A DNA stretch of 64,000 nt from Archangium gephyra (lineage in GTDB: Bacteria; Myxococcota; Myxococcia; Myxococcales; Myxococcaceae): contig QFQP01000001.1 in NCBI GenBank assembly GCA_003243425.1, positions 372,001 through 436,000 on the forward strand. Reading direction: 5' to 3'. Below the pieces are notes generated by a model. The model saw nothing but the letters and a program-made list of their open reading frames with translations. It was not told the origin of the DNA and searched no databases. The translations under genes and the position numbers were made by a program. Positions within the stretch are counted from its first letter, which is position 1. Each line of letters opens with the position of its first letter. Positions 25,188 through 33,465 of the stretch are shown here, piece after piece.

Positions 25188-26036
25188 ATGCGAACGAAGT
25201 ACCCGCTCCGCACCAAGCCGCAACGCACGCAGGGCCTGCACTACGACGCGGGGTTCCTCTCACGCGCCGACCGCGCCGAAATTCTCTCGTGGCTCGGCAC
25301 GCTGCGGCCCATCTGGGAAAACCGCTTCTCCGACTACCGCCCGCTGCCCGAAGGCGAAGAACAGCGCCGATTGCTGCGGCCCGTGTACTGGCTCGGCAAC
25401 TGGCAGTTCGCGTGCCTCGACTACTACCGGCCGCCGGCGGGGTTGCTCGATCGCTGCGTCGAGGCCGAGCCGTTTCCACCGGTGCTCGCGAAGCTGGTGA
25501 AGATCATCGAGCAGCGCGCGCGCCGCATGTTCCGTGGCGACGACATGCCCGCGGGCTGGCACCTCAACACCTGCCTCGTGAACTTCTACGGAGCGAGCGT
25601 CGTCGACGGCAAGAAGGTCGACACCGCGCGCGTGGGCGAACACAAAGACTTCGAGCCGGGCCCCGTCGCGTCGTTGTCGCTGGGCGAGCGCGCGATGTTC
25701 CAGTTCGTCGCCAGTCGAAAGCCCGGTGACCGCGACGGCGTCGTGGAGCAGCAGTGGCTCGACGACGGCAGCCTGCAGATCTTCGGCGGCGACCAGTGGA
25801 AGAAGCGCACCTTCCACCGCGTGCAGCGCGTCGACACCAGGGGCGGCCATACCTTCGACATTCACGTCAGTGACTTCGAGACACGGCGCATCAACTTCAC
25901 CTTCCGCTACGTGCCCGACGAGCACGTGATTCCTTTCAGGAAGCTGTCGGAGCAGGCCCAGCGTGACGTGCGCGGCTACATGGAAGAGCTGGCGAAGAAC
26001 TCGAAGTTCTTCGCCAACGCGCTCAGCGGGACTTGA
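25188..26036 (+). CDS. AlkB-like 2-oxoglutarate/Fe(II) dioxygenase
   Basis: A 282-residue protein with the AlkB-family layout: LVNFYG, then GEHKDFEPGPVASLSLGERAMFQF (His and Asp of the iron triad), LQIFGGDQWKKRTFHRVQRV (second His), and RRINFTFRYV (the 2-oxoglutarate Arg). AlkB proteins remove alkyl groups from nucleic acid bases; other relatives act on protein, so the substrate is not proven. The ATG at 25188 has GAGG seven bases upstream; an in-frame GTG at 25176 is the alternative. It ends 14 bases inside the convergent disrupted gene. Confidence 0.88.
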   Translation: MRTKYPLRTKPQRTQGLHYDAGFLSRADRAEILSWLGTLRPIWENRFSDYRPLPEGEEQRRLLRPVYWLGNWQFACLDYYRPPAGLLDRCVEAEPFPPVLAKLVKIIEQRARRMFRGDDMPAGWHLNTCLVNFYGASVVDGKKVDTARVGEHKDFEPGPVASLSLGERAMFQFVASRKPGDRDGVVEQQWLDDGSLQIFGGDQWKKRTFHRVQRVDTRGGHTFDIHVSDFETRRINFTFRYVPDEHVIPFRKLSEQAQRDVRGYMEELAKNSKFFANALSGT

Positions 26037-26845
26037 GCGCCGCCAGCTGCTGCGCGGTCTTCGGCGTGTGCCGCAACAAGTCGCCGCCGATGACGGTCAC
26101 CATGTTCGGGAGCGCCCGCAACGCAGCTTCGTTGGCACCGGAGATGGCCACCGCCTTCAGCGACTTGAACGCGCGGTGTGTCAGCACCACGTCGACGTAC
26201 TTCTCGAGCGGCGGCAGCGGCTCGCGGTCGGGCTCTGCGGCGCGCGGGTGGTGGCGAGCTCGAAGTACTCGAGGCCTTCGAGGTGATCGGCGAACCGCGC
26301 CAGCCATGCGGGGTGAAGCAGTCGGGCAGGAAGCCACGCGCCTGCAGGCCGAGGTGCTTGACGCCGCGGAACGCCGGCGCCACGCCGACCAGGGTCTTGT
26401 CGGTGCGGTTCGAGCCGCCCATCGACCCGATGAGGTGCGTGGTGAAGGTGACGAAGTGCAGCCGCGCGAGGTCCAGCTTCGCGACCGCGTCGATGGTCGC
26501 CTTCTTCTTGAGCGAGGTGACGCACAACATCAGCTCCGGGTTCAACCGAGTGAGGTGCTCGAGGCCCTCCACCAGCTTGTCGGCTTCACAGCGCGCTTTG
26601 TGCACCATGCCTTGGGGCCGAACGCGTATTCGCGCAGAAACGGCCGGGCAGGGCCCACCAGCTCGCCCTTCTTCCGCAGCAGCGACTGGTACTTCTTCTC
26701 CTGCGCCGGGGTTCGGTTCTTCGTCAGCGAGAGCTGCACGAAGAGCCCCCGCTTCTCGTTCTTTCGAGCCAGGCGTCGGCGAGCACACGGAGCGTCTCGT
26801 CGCCGGGCCGTTCCCACCACGCGTCGAGCAGCGCCTGTTCGTTCA
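26023..26845 (-). pseudogene. TIGR02996-type protein, broken by four single-base losses
   Basis: The start reads MNEQALLDAWWERPGDETLR followed by VLADAWLE, like the TIGR02996 N-terminal domain known from myxobacteria. The frame then shifts one base at each of four places: about 26762-26764 (a T run), 26614-26617 (a G run), 26310-26313 (a G run) and near 26240. Restoring one base at each site gives a continuous protein of about 274 residues, ending LLRHTPKTAQQLAALKSR. The middle part (LTRLNPELMLCV and HLIGSMGGSNRTDKTL) looks like a leucine-rich-repeat-type protein that follows such domains. Three of the four losses sit in homopolymers, so sequencing error is a serious alternative to real decay. 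Confidence 0.75.
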
Positions 26846-26855
26846 TGCACCCGGT

Positions 26856-27511
26856 TTAGCGCAGCGCCTTCAACACGGCCTCGGCCGTGGCCTTCGACGA
26901 CGCCGGGTTCTGACCGGTCACCAGGCGCCCATCGGTCACCGTGAACGACTGCCACCGCGGCGCCTTCTGGTACTTCGCGCCGAGCGACGTGAGCTTCGTC
27001 TCGAGCAGAAACGGCACGTCGTTCTCGAGGCCGCCGGCCTTCTCTTCGTCGTTGCTGAACGCGGCGACCTTGCGCCCTGCCACCACCGGCCTGCCGGCCT
27101 GGTCCTTCACTTCGACGAGCGCGGCGGGGCCGTGGCAGACGGCGGCGAGCACCCTGCCGGCGTTCCACCCTGCGCTGAGCTTCGCGCCGACCTCCGGGGT
27201 GGGCAGGTCCCACATCGTGCCGTGGCCACCCACCACGAACACGGCGTCGAACCGGGTCACGTCGACGCCCTGCAACGCGAGGGTGTTGGCGAGCTTCTTC
27301 TGCGCGGTGGCGTCGGCGGCGAAGCGCTTCACGTCGCTGGGCGTGTCGGTGGTGCTCCGCGGGTCGGCCGGCGCGGCGCCACCTCGGCGCCCGCGTCGAC
27401 GAACACGTAATAGGGCGTGGCGAGCTCTTCGAGCCAGAAGCCGGTCGGCTTCCCGCTCGCACCCAGCTGCGCGTGACTGGTCAACAGCATCAGGATCTTG
27501 AGGGTCTTCAT
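26856..27511 (-). pseudogene. DJ-1/PfpI (HSP31-like) protein, frame-disrupted near the N-terminus
   Basis: The first part reads MKTLKILMLLTSHAQLGASG then KPTGFWLEELATPYYVFVDAGAEV. The remainder continues in another frame from APADPRSTTDTPSDVKRF to the end, including GGHGTMWDLP, the nucleophile Cys in AVCHGPAAL and DGRLVTGQNPASS. About seven residues of the usual ASPKGG-type segment appear missing at the junction near 27378-27385, so a small deletion that also shifts frame fits best. An intact copy would be a glyoxalase III- or deglycase-type stress protein. It is divergent from the LysR gene, 64 bases apart, and so is probably its target. Confidence 0.75.
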
Positions 27512-27575
27512 GCCGTCCTTCTGCCGTCGTCGCGCTGTGTAGAGCAGCGAAAGAAACGCGCTACGTTGTGAAGCA

Positions 27576-28463
27576 ATGCTGAACAGCGTGAATCTCGAGC
27601 GGCTGCAGACCTTCGTGGTGGCGGCCCGGTCTTCCACGTTTGCCGAAGCGGCGAAGCTGCGCGGGGTGTCGGTGTCTGCGGTCAGTCAGCAGGTGCGGGC
27701 ACTCGAAGGGGAAGTCGGGCTCGCGTTGTTCGAGCGCATCGGCCGCCGGGTGCGGCTCACCGACGAAGGTCGCTCACTCCTCGACACCGCGGCGGTGCAC
27801 CTGTCGGCGATCTTTGACGCCATTGGCGAAGTGGGCGCGCGGCGCTCTTCGCTGCGTGGCCTCGTCACCCTGGGAACGCCGCGCACCTTCGGGCACGAAT
27901 GGCTCGAGCCGCGACTCCCGAAGCTCCTCGCCAGAGCACCGCAGCTCCGGCTCTCGCTCCGCTTCGAGGTGCCCTCGCTCCTCGAACGCGCGTTGCTCGA
28001 CGGTGCGCTCGACCTCGCCATCTTCGCCAGGCCGCCGGAGCTGCCCGGCATCGAAGGCCGGTTGCTGACGCGCGAGACGCTGGTGGCGGTCGCTCCGCCG
28101 AAGCTGCCGTGCCGCGATCTCGACGAAGCCGCGGCGCGCGCGCTGCCGTGGGTCACCTTCGCGAGCGATCGCCCCATGCACGACACCTGGTGGCGCGCGA
28201 CGTTCGGCAGGAACAGCAAGCCCGCGACCGAGGCCGTGGTGCAGGTGCCGTCGCTCGAGTTCCAGCTCGCGCTCGTGAAACGTGGCGTGGGCGTGGCGGT
28301 GCTCCCAGACTATCTGGTGCGCACCTCGCTCCAGCGCAACGAGGTCAAAGAACTCCCGCTGCAGCCCGGGAAGCCGGCGCGAAACGCCATCTTTCTGGCG
28401 TGGCGCCGCGGCACCGTGACCTCCGCGCGCTTCGAGGCGGTACGCGACGCGCTCCTGAAGTAA
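27576..28463 (+). CDS. LysR-family transcriptional regulator
   Basis: A 295-residue LysR protein. Residues 5-64 are the winged helix (LERLQTFVVAARSSTFAEAA, VSVSAVSQQVRALEGEVG, LFERIGRRVRLTDEG). Residues 90-290 are the periplasmic-binding-like effector domain, ending with VGVAVLPDYLV. The effector is not evident. It sits divergent to the disrupted DJ-1 gene and directly upstream of VOC and monooxygenase genes on its own strand. By the usual LysR arrangement the divergent DJ-1 gene is the first candidate target. Confidence 0.92.
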   Translation: MLNSVNLERLQTFVVAARSSTFAEAAKLRGVSVSAVSQQVRALEGEVGLALFERIGRRVRLTDEGRSLLDTAAVHLSAIFDAIGEVGARRSSLRGLVTLGTPRTFGHEWLEPRLPKLLARAPQLRLSLRFEVPSLLERALLDGALDLAIFARPPELPGIEGRLLTRETLVAVAPPKLPCRDLDEAAARALPWVTFASDRPMHDTWWRATFGRNSKPATEAVVQVPSLEFQLALVKRGVGVAVLPDYLVRTSLQRNEVKELPLQPGKPARNAIFLAWRRGTVTSARFEAVRDALLK

Positions 28464-28475
28464 GGGCCCACGCCC

Positions 28476-28838
28476 ATGAGCAGCGAGCTGCACTTCTTCA
28501 CGAAGCTTCTGGTGCTGGATCAAAAGGCCTCGGCCGACTTCTACGAAGGGCTCGGCTTCACCCGCGTCGGCGCCGACGGCACCTTCGTTCACCTGCGCTG
28601 GGAAGAGCGCGGCGACGTGATGCTGGTCGGCGCTCCCACGGGCGTGCGCGTCGACGGCAAGCGCGGGTGGGGCGTGCTGCTGTGCTTCACGTCGAAGACC
28701 GGGCTCGACGTGATTCTGGAGCGTGCGCAGAAATTGAGCGCGCCGACCGCGGGGCCCGAAGTGCAGCCGTGGCACACGCGTGAGCTGGTGGTCACCGACC
28801 CCGACGGCTACCGCCTCAACTTCGTGCAACCGACCTGA
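28476..28838 (+). CDS. VOC-family (glyoxalase/bleomycin-resistance fold) protein
   Basis: A 120-residue single VOC domain: FFTKLLVLDQKASADFYEGL at the start, then VHLRWEERGDVMLVG, and VVTDPDGYRLNFVQ at the end. VOC proteins use a metal-bound beta-alpha-beta barrel for isomerase, dioxygenase or drug-binding roles, and this one cannot be assigned further. It follows the LysR gene by 12 bases and precedes the monooxygenase gene by 7, so the three are likely co-transcribed. Confidence 0.85.
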   Translation: MSSELHFFTKLLVLDQKASADFYEGLGFTRVGADGTFVHLRWEERGDVMLVGAPTGVRVDGKRGWGVLLCFTSKTGLDVILERAQKLSAPTAGPEVQPWHTRELVVTDPDGYRLNFVQPT

Positions 28839-28845
28839 TTCCCGA

Positions 28846-30075
28846 ATGAAGACGCTCGAGGTCGCAGTCGTCGGTACCGGTACGGTCGGCAGCGCATCGG
28901 CGCTCTTCCTGGCGAGGCAGGGTCATCGCGTCACCGTGTACGAGCGCGTGCCCGAGCCCAGCACGCTCGGCGCGGGCATCATGCTGCAGCCCACCGGCAT
29001 GGCGGTGCTGCGCACGCTGGGGCTCGAGGCGCAGGTCGTCTCGAAGGGCGACGTCATCGACAAGCTGTTCGTGCAGACCGCCGCGCGCCGCAAGGTGATG
29101 GAGCTCGAGTACGGCCAGCTTCAGCCCGGGCTCTTCGGCGTCGGCCTCCACCGTGGCGTGCTGTTCGACGTGCTGTACCGCGCCGCGCTCGCCGAGCCCG
29201 GCGTCACGGTCTGCAACGGCGTCGACGTGGAAGACCTGCACACCTTCCGTGACGGCACGCACGCCGTCGTCGAACGCGGCACGCGCAAGAAGCTCGGCAG
29301 GCACGACCTCGTGGTGGTGGCCGACGGCGCGCGCAGCTCACTGCGCGACGACACCGCGTTCGTGAAGAGCGTCGAGCGCTACCCGTGGGGCGCGCTGTGG
29401 GCCATCGTTCCCGACGACGCCAATCGCTTCACCGGCCGTCTGTTTCAGGTGGTGCGCGGCACACATCGGCTCATCGGGCTCCTGCCCACCGGCCACGGGC
29501 CTTCGGGCGGCGGGCGCATGGTGAGCTTCTTCTTCTCGCTCCGCAGCGATCTGCAGCACGCGTTCCGCACCGGCGACTTCGCGGAGTGGAAGCAGGGCGT
29601 GCTCGCCGAGGTGCCCGAAGCGGCGCCGGTGCTCGACCAGCTGGCGGCGCCGCAGTCGCTGCTCTTCAGCGAGTACCACGACGTGGTGATGTGGCCGTGG
29701 AACACCGAGCGCGTGGTGTACCTGGGCGACGCCGCGCACGCGATGAGCCCGCAGCTGGGGCAGGGCTGCAACCTCGCGCTGCTCGACGCGTGGGTGCTGT
29801 CTGAAGCGATGCGCACCGGCGAGAACGTCACCGACGCGCTCTTCACCTACTCACGCAACCGCCGCTGGCACCTCGGCTGGTACCAGTTCATCACCCGCGC
29901 GCTGACGCCGTTCTTCCAGTCGGACTTTCCGTGGCTGCAGCCGGTGCGCGACTACGCGTTCCCCATCGCCACGAGGCTGCCGTGGGTGCGTCGGCAGATG
30001 GTGGCCGCGATGGCCGGCGTCTCCCGCGGCCCGTGGCTGGACCTGCTGTCCTTGCCCGGCGGGTGGAAGCCCTGA
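28846..30075 (+). CDS. FAD-dependent monooxygenase (UbiH/PHBH-like)
   Basis: A 409-residue flavoprotein. The N-terminal dinucleotide fold is VAVVGTGTVGSASALFLARQ, the second FAD motif is DLVVVADGARSSLRD (the DG motif), and the third is YLGDAAHAMSPQLGQGCNLAL. These three define the aromatic-hydroxylase class that adds oxygen using NAD(P)H. The late part has a patch of aromatics (FQSDFPWLQ) that may line the substrate pocket or touch membrane. The substrate is unknown. It ends the LysR/VOC/monooxygenase run, seven bases before the convergent lipoprotein gene. Confidence 0.88.
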   Translation: MKTLEVAVVGTGTVGSASALFLARQGHRVTVYERVPEPSTLGAGIMLQPTGMAVLRTLGLEAQVVSKGDVIDKLFVQTAARRKVMELEYGQLQPGLFGVGLHRGVLFDVLYRAALAEPGVTVCNGVDVEDLHTFRDGTHAVVERGTRKKLGRHDLVVVADGARSSLRDDTAFVKSVERYPWGALWAIVPDDANRFTGRLFQVVRGTHRLIGLLPTGHGPSGGGRMVSFFFSLRSDLQHAFRTGDFAEWKQGVLAEVPEAAPVLDQLAAPQSLLFSEYHDVVMWPWNTERVVYLGDAAHAMSPQLGQGCNLALLDAWVLSEAMRTGENVTDALFTYSRNRRWHLGWYQFITRALTPFFQSDFPWLQPVRDYAFPIATRLPWVRRQMVAAMAGVSRGPWLDLLSLPGGWKP

Positions 30076-30081
30076 CGGCGG

Positions 30082-31434
30082 TCAGGGCACGCAGCGCGCG
30101 AGGCAGCGGCCGTCTTTGCAGCTTGCCGAGATGCACTCCGCGTCGGTGCGGCAGCTCGCGCCGGGGCTGAGCAACGCGCCGCACACCGCGCCGCCGTCGC
30201 TGCCGGCCACGTCACGGCACAACCCCCAGCGGCAGCGCCGCGTCGCAGCACAGTTCTCACCGGGCAACGGCAGCGCGCTGCAGGTGGCGTTCGCACACTC
30301 GGCGCTCACCTGGCACTGCTGGTTCGACACACACATCGCGCCGGGCTCGCCGCGGCGCCCGCAGGTGCTGCCGCCGTCGCCGTCGCCCAGCACGCAGGCG
30401 AGGTGCTCTTCGCAGTCGCCGTCGGTCAGACACGTTTCACCTTCGCTCGCGGGCTCTGCGCACGTGCCCACGCCGTCGGCGTCGAGCTGCGTACAGGTGG
30501 CGCCGGCCGGGCATTGCTGCGCCGGCGTGCAGCGCTCGTGCAGCGCGGCCAACTGCTGAACGCAGGTGCCGCTCTTTCCGTCGCACACCAGGCCGGTGGC
30601 GCACTGCGCGCCGGTGCACGGCTCGCCTTCGGTCTTGCGCGGCGCGCACACGCCGCCGGTCGAGTCGATCTCGCAGTACGCGAGGTCGATGCAGCGGTTG
30701 TCGAGGCACTTCGAGCCCGCCGACGGCAGCACCTTGCACTGCAGCTGCGAGCAGCCCAGCCCCGTCGCGCAGTCGTCGTCGACGGTGCAGTAGCCGCCGA
30801 CGTTCGACGGCGCCGAACACACGCTCGTGGTCGAGAACGGCCCCGCGCGGCACGACAGCCCGGAGCGGCACTCCTGGTCGTCGTTGCAGACCTCGCCTTC
30901 GACCGCGCGGGGCTGGCAGGTGCGCGGGCAGGCGTTGCCGCGGCACACGCCGTCGAGGCACTCGTCGAAGCCGTCGAAGCACGGCTGACCCAACGAGACG
31001 CGCGGGAGGAGGAAGCGGGTGCAGGGGTCGGGCATCGCCGGCCAGCTGCTGCACACCTGGCGTTCGAGCGCGGTCACGCACGCCATGGCCCGCGCCGAGT
31101 CGAGGCGGAGCGCGCCGGCGGTCACGTGCGGCGGCCACGTGCTGGGCCCACACCAGGTCGCCTCGAAGCTCCGCAGGCACGCCTCGCGCGCCGTCTCGTC
31201 GGCAGCGATGAGCCCGCAGCGCGCCAGCCCGTCACAACGCGCGGCGTTCAGCAGCGCGCATGCTTCGAGCGGAGGGATGCCGGCGTCGAGGTCGTAGCCG
31301 GCGTCGCGCACCGGCCCTGCGTCGATGCGCCCGGAGTCCGGCGGCTCGATGCGCTGCGACGGCGCGAAACCGCACGCCACGAACGCGCCGAGGCACGCGA
31401 ACGCCACCGTGAGTTCTGGAAGGTGAGGCTTCAA
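30082..31434 (-). CDS. Cys-rich lipoprotein, Dickkopf-like repeats (paralogue of next gene)
   Basis: About 450 residues. The N-terminal segment LTVAFACLGAFVACG is a lipoprotein signal, followed by an Asp/Gly/Pro linker. Then come many Cys-rich modules in the order C-x-x-D-x-x-C-x-x-G-L-x-C, as in GGYCTVDDDCATGLGC and GETCLTDGDCEEHLAC. The same layout is present in the upstream neighbour, so these are tandem paralogues, probably disulfide-bonded outer surface proteins. No clear ribosome site marks the start. TTG 31434 (15 bases past the preceding stop) and GTG 31407 are both possible. Confidence 0.78.
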   Translation of the reverse strand: MKPHLPELTVAFACLGAFVACGFAPSQRIEPPDSGRIDAGPVRDAGYDLDAGIPPLEACALLNAARCDGLARCGLIAADETAREACLRSFEATWCGPSTWPPHVTAGALRLDSARAMACVTALERQVCSSWPAMPDPCTRFLLPRVSLGQPCFDGFDECLDGVCRGNACPRTCQPRAVEGEVCNDDQECRSGLSCRAGPFSTTSVCSAPSNVGGYCTVDDDCATGLGCSQLQCKVLPSAGSKCLDNRCIDLAYCEIDSTGGVCAPRKTEGEPCTGAQCATGLVCDGKSGTCVQQLAALHERCTPAQQCPAGATCTQLDADGVGTCAEPASEGETCLTDGDCEEHLACVLGDGDGGSTCGRRGEPGAMCVSNQQCQVSAECANATCSALPLPGENCAATRRCRWGLCRDVAGSDGGAVCGALLSPGASCRTDAECISASCKDGRCLARCVP

Positions 31435-31448
31435 GTGGTTCTGACCAG

Positions 31449-32684
31449 CTACGGCCCGCCGTCGGCCCTCTGCGAGCAACTCGTCACGCATGTGCCACCG
31501 AAACCACCGTCCGGCAAGGTGGCCGACTCGCAGTCGTTCGACAGGCACTGCCCACTATAGCTGCACGCACCACCCACGCTCTGCCACGCCACGCACGTGT
31601 CGGCTGAAGTACCCGAATACGCACACGCGTGACCCGGCGCGCAGCGGTAGGCGCTGTCTTCGTACGCGCAGCTCTGGCCTTCGGTGGGGAGCCGTTCGCA
31701 GCGCTGCGTGGCGTTGCGGCAATGGAGGCCGTCTTCGCAGTCGGAGAAGTCGACGCAGCGCTCCCCGAGCGACGCCTTGATGAGACAGGTGCCGGCGGTG
31801 AGGAGCCCCGAGCAGCGCAGGCTCGGCAGGCAGCCCGACGGTCCGACGCAGCTGCCGCCCAGCCCCGCGCGGCGCTCGCAGCTGCCGGGGCCTCCATCGC
31901 GCGTGCTGCAGAAGAACTCGGCGGGGCACAGCGGGTAGCCGTCGATGACGCCACACGGCTCGTCGAGACTGACCGAGATCGCCGTGCACGCGCCGTTGCT
32001 GCAGATGGCGCCCTCGCCACAGCCCGAGAAGTCGATGCACGGAGCGCCCTGCGCCGGCCTCTCACGGCACCGTCGGGCGCCGGCATCGTCGGTGTCACAG
32101 GCGTCGTCGGGTGCGCAGCGGTTGCGCGCGTTGTCGCAGCTCGAGCCGCGCGGTGCCCACGCCCGGCACGCATGCGGGCACTGATGGTCGTCGAGGTCGC
32201 AGAAGCCGCTCACGTCGCAGTCGAGCGCCTGCAGGCACGCACCGCCGGGCGGGCTCAGGCCGATGAACGCGTTCTGACAGCCATCGGGCACCTCTTCACA
32301 GCTGCCGCGCGCGTAGCCCTCGAGACACCGCAGCGCCTCGCGCTCGAGGTACTGTACGCGGAACTGCCGCACGCCCAGCGTCGTCGCCAGTTGATCGCAG
32401 CGGGACGGGTGCGCTCCGGCCAACAGACACCCCGCGAGGCCTGCGTCGGTCAGCCGGCCACAGCGCCGCGCGCGCTCACATTCGGCGCGGGTCTTGAGCG
32501 CACACCACGCCTCGACGGGCGCGCCGGTGCGCCCCGCGTCGAGGCCTGCATCTCGCGGGGGGCGACCGGCGTCTGGCGTTCCCGCGTCGACGCCCGCGTC
32601 GAGCTCGACGGCAGCGTCTGGCAGCGGCTGCGCCGGGCACGCGAGCAACAGCACCGACGTGACCGCGAGGAGCCGACGCACCAC
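31449..32684 (-). CDS. Cys-rich lipoprotein, Dickkopf-like repeats
   Basis: A 411-residue exported protein starting at tandem GTG codons (32684 or 32681). VRRLLAVTSVLLLACP gives a lipoprotein signal with Cys near residue 16. An Asp/Ala/Gly-rich linker follows to about residue 55, then repeated Cys modules such as GGACLQALDCDVSGFC, GGSCVGPSGCLPSLRC and GERCVDFSDCEDGLHC. No enzyme motif is seen. It is followed closely by the paralogue and preceded by xdhC on the same strand, so the block may be one transcript. Confidence 0.8.
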   Translation of the reverse strand: MVRRLLAVTSVLLLACPAQPLPDAAVELDAGVDAGTPDAGRPPRDAGLDAGRTGAPVEAWCALKTRAECERARRCGRLTDAGLAGCLLAGAHPSRCDQLATTLGVRQFRVQYLEREALRCLEGYARGSCEEVPDGCQNAFIGLSPPGGACLQALDCDVSGFCDLDDHQCPHACRAWAPRGSSCDNARNRCAPDDACDTDDAGARRCRERPAQGAPCIDFSGCGEGAICSNGACTAISVSLDEPCGVIDGYPLCPAEFFCSTRDGGPGSCERRAGLGGSCVGPSGCLPSLRCSGLLTAGTCLIKASLGERCVDFSDCEDGLHCRNATQRCERLPTEGQSCAYEDSAYRCAPGHACAYSGTSADTCVAWQSVGGACSYSGQCLSNDCESATLPDGGFGGTCVTSCSQRADGGP

Positions 32685-32699
32685 GCGAAGCTACCGTGT

Positions 32700-33461
32700 T
32701 CAGCGCGCGCGTCGCACCGCGATGAGCCGGCCGACGATCGACACCGCGATCTCCGCCGGCGTCAACGCGCTGATGTCGACGCCCATGGGGCTCTCGAAGC
32801 GCGCCACCTCGGTGTCACTGAAGCCCGCGGCCGTCATGCGCTGACGGAACATGAGCGCCTTGCGTTTGCTGCCGATGACCCCGAGGTAGGCCAGCGGCGT
32901 CTTCACCAGCGCTTCGATGCACGCTTGATCCAACGGGTGGTCGTGCGTGGTGACACAGCAATACGTGTGAGGCCCGCCGCTCAGTGCCCTGGCCACCACG
33001 TCGGGCTGCTCGAGTCGCCGCACCGCGAAGGGAAAGCGCTCGGCGTTGAGCCACTCGGGCCGCTCGTCGACGACCGTGACCTGAAAGCCCACGTGGTGCG
33101 CGAGCGTGGCCAGCTCCTTCGCCACGTGGCCCGCGCCGAAGATGAACAACGCGACGGGCGCGCCGTGCTTCTCGAGGAACACCGTCATGCGGCCGCCGCA
33201 GCACATGCCGAGGTCGTGCGTGAGGTGGGTCTCGATCATCTTCGTCTCTTCGGTCTGCGAAGAGAGCAACGCCAGCGCCGCGTCGACGACCTGCTTCTCG
33301 ATGGCCCCGCCGCCGATGGTGCCGCGCAGAGAAGCGTCGGCCAGCACCACCAGCCGCGAGCCCGGCTTCTGCGGGGTCGACCCCTGCACCGACATCACCG
33401 TGCACAAGACGAAGGGGCGGCCTTCGGCTTCCAGCTGGGCGATGTCGGCAAAGAGGCTCAT
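32700..33461 (-). CDS. XdhC/CoxI-family protein (xanthine dehydrogenase maturation type)
   Basis: A 253-residue protein with an N-terminal XdhC_CoxI region (VMSVQGSTPQKPGSRLVV, TIGGGAIEKQVVDAA, DLGMCCGGRMTVFLEK) and a C-terminal Rossmann region (LFIFGAGHVAKELATLAHHVGF, VVDERPEWLN). XdhC binds and delivers the sulfurated molybdenum cofactor to xanthine dehydrogenase-type enzymes. The CCGG motif is typical. No molybdenum hydroxylase subunit is found in the window, so its client is elsewhere. ATG 33461 is four bases past the stop of the upstream lipoprotein gene. Confidence 0.9.
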   Translation of the reverse strand: MSLFADIAQLEAEGRPFVLCTVMSVQGSTPQKPGSRLVVLADASLRGTIGGGAIEKQVVDAALALLSSQTEETKMIETHLTHDLGMCCGGRMTVFLEKHGAPVALFIFGAGHVAKELATLAHHVGFQVTVVDERPEWLNAERFPFAVRRLEQPDVVARALSGGPHTYCCVTTHDHPLDQACIEALVKTPLAYLGVIGSKRKALMFRQRMTAAGFSDTEVARFESPMGVDISALTPAEIAVSIVGRLIAVRRAR

Positions 33462-33465
33462 TCGT

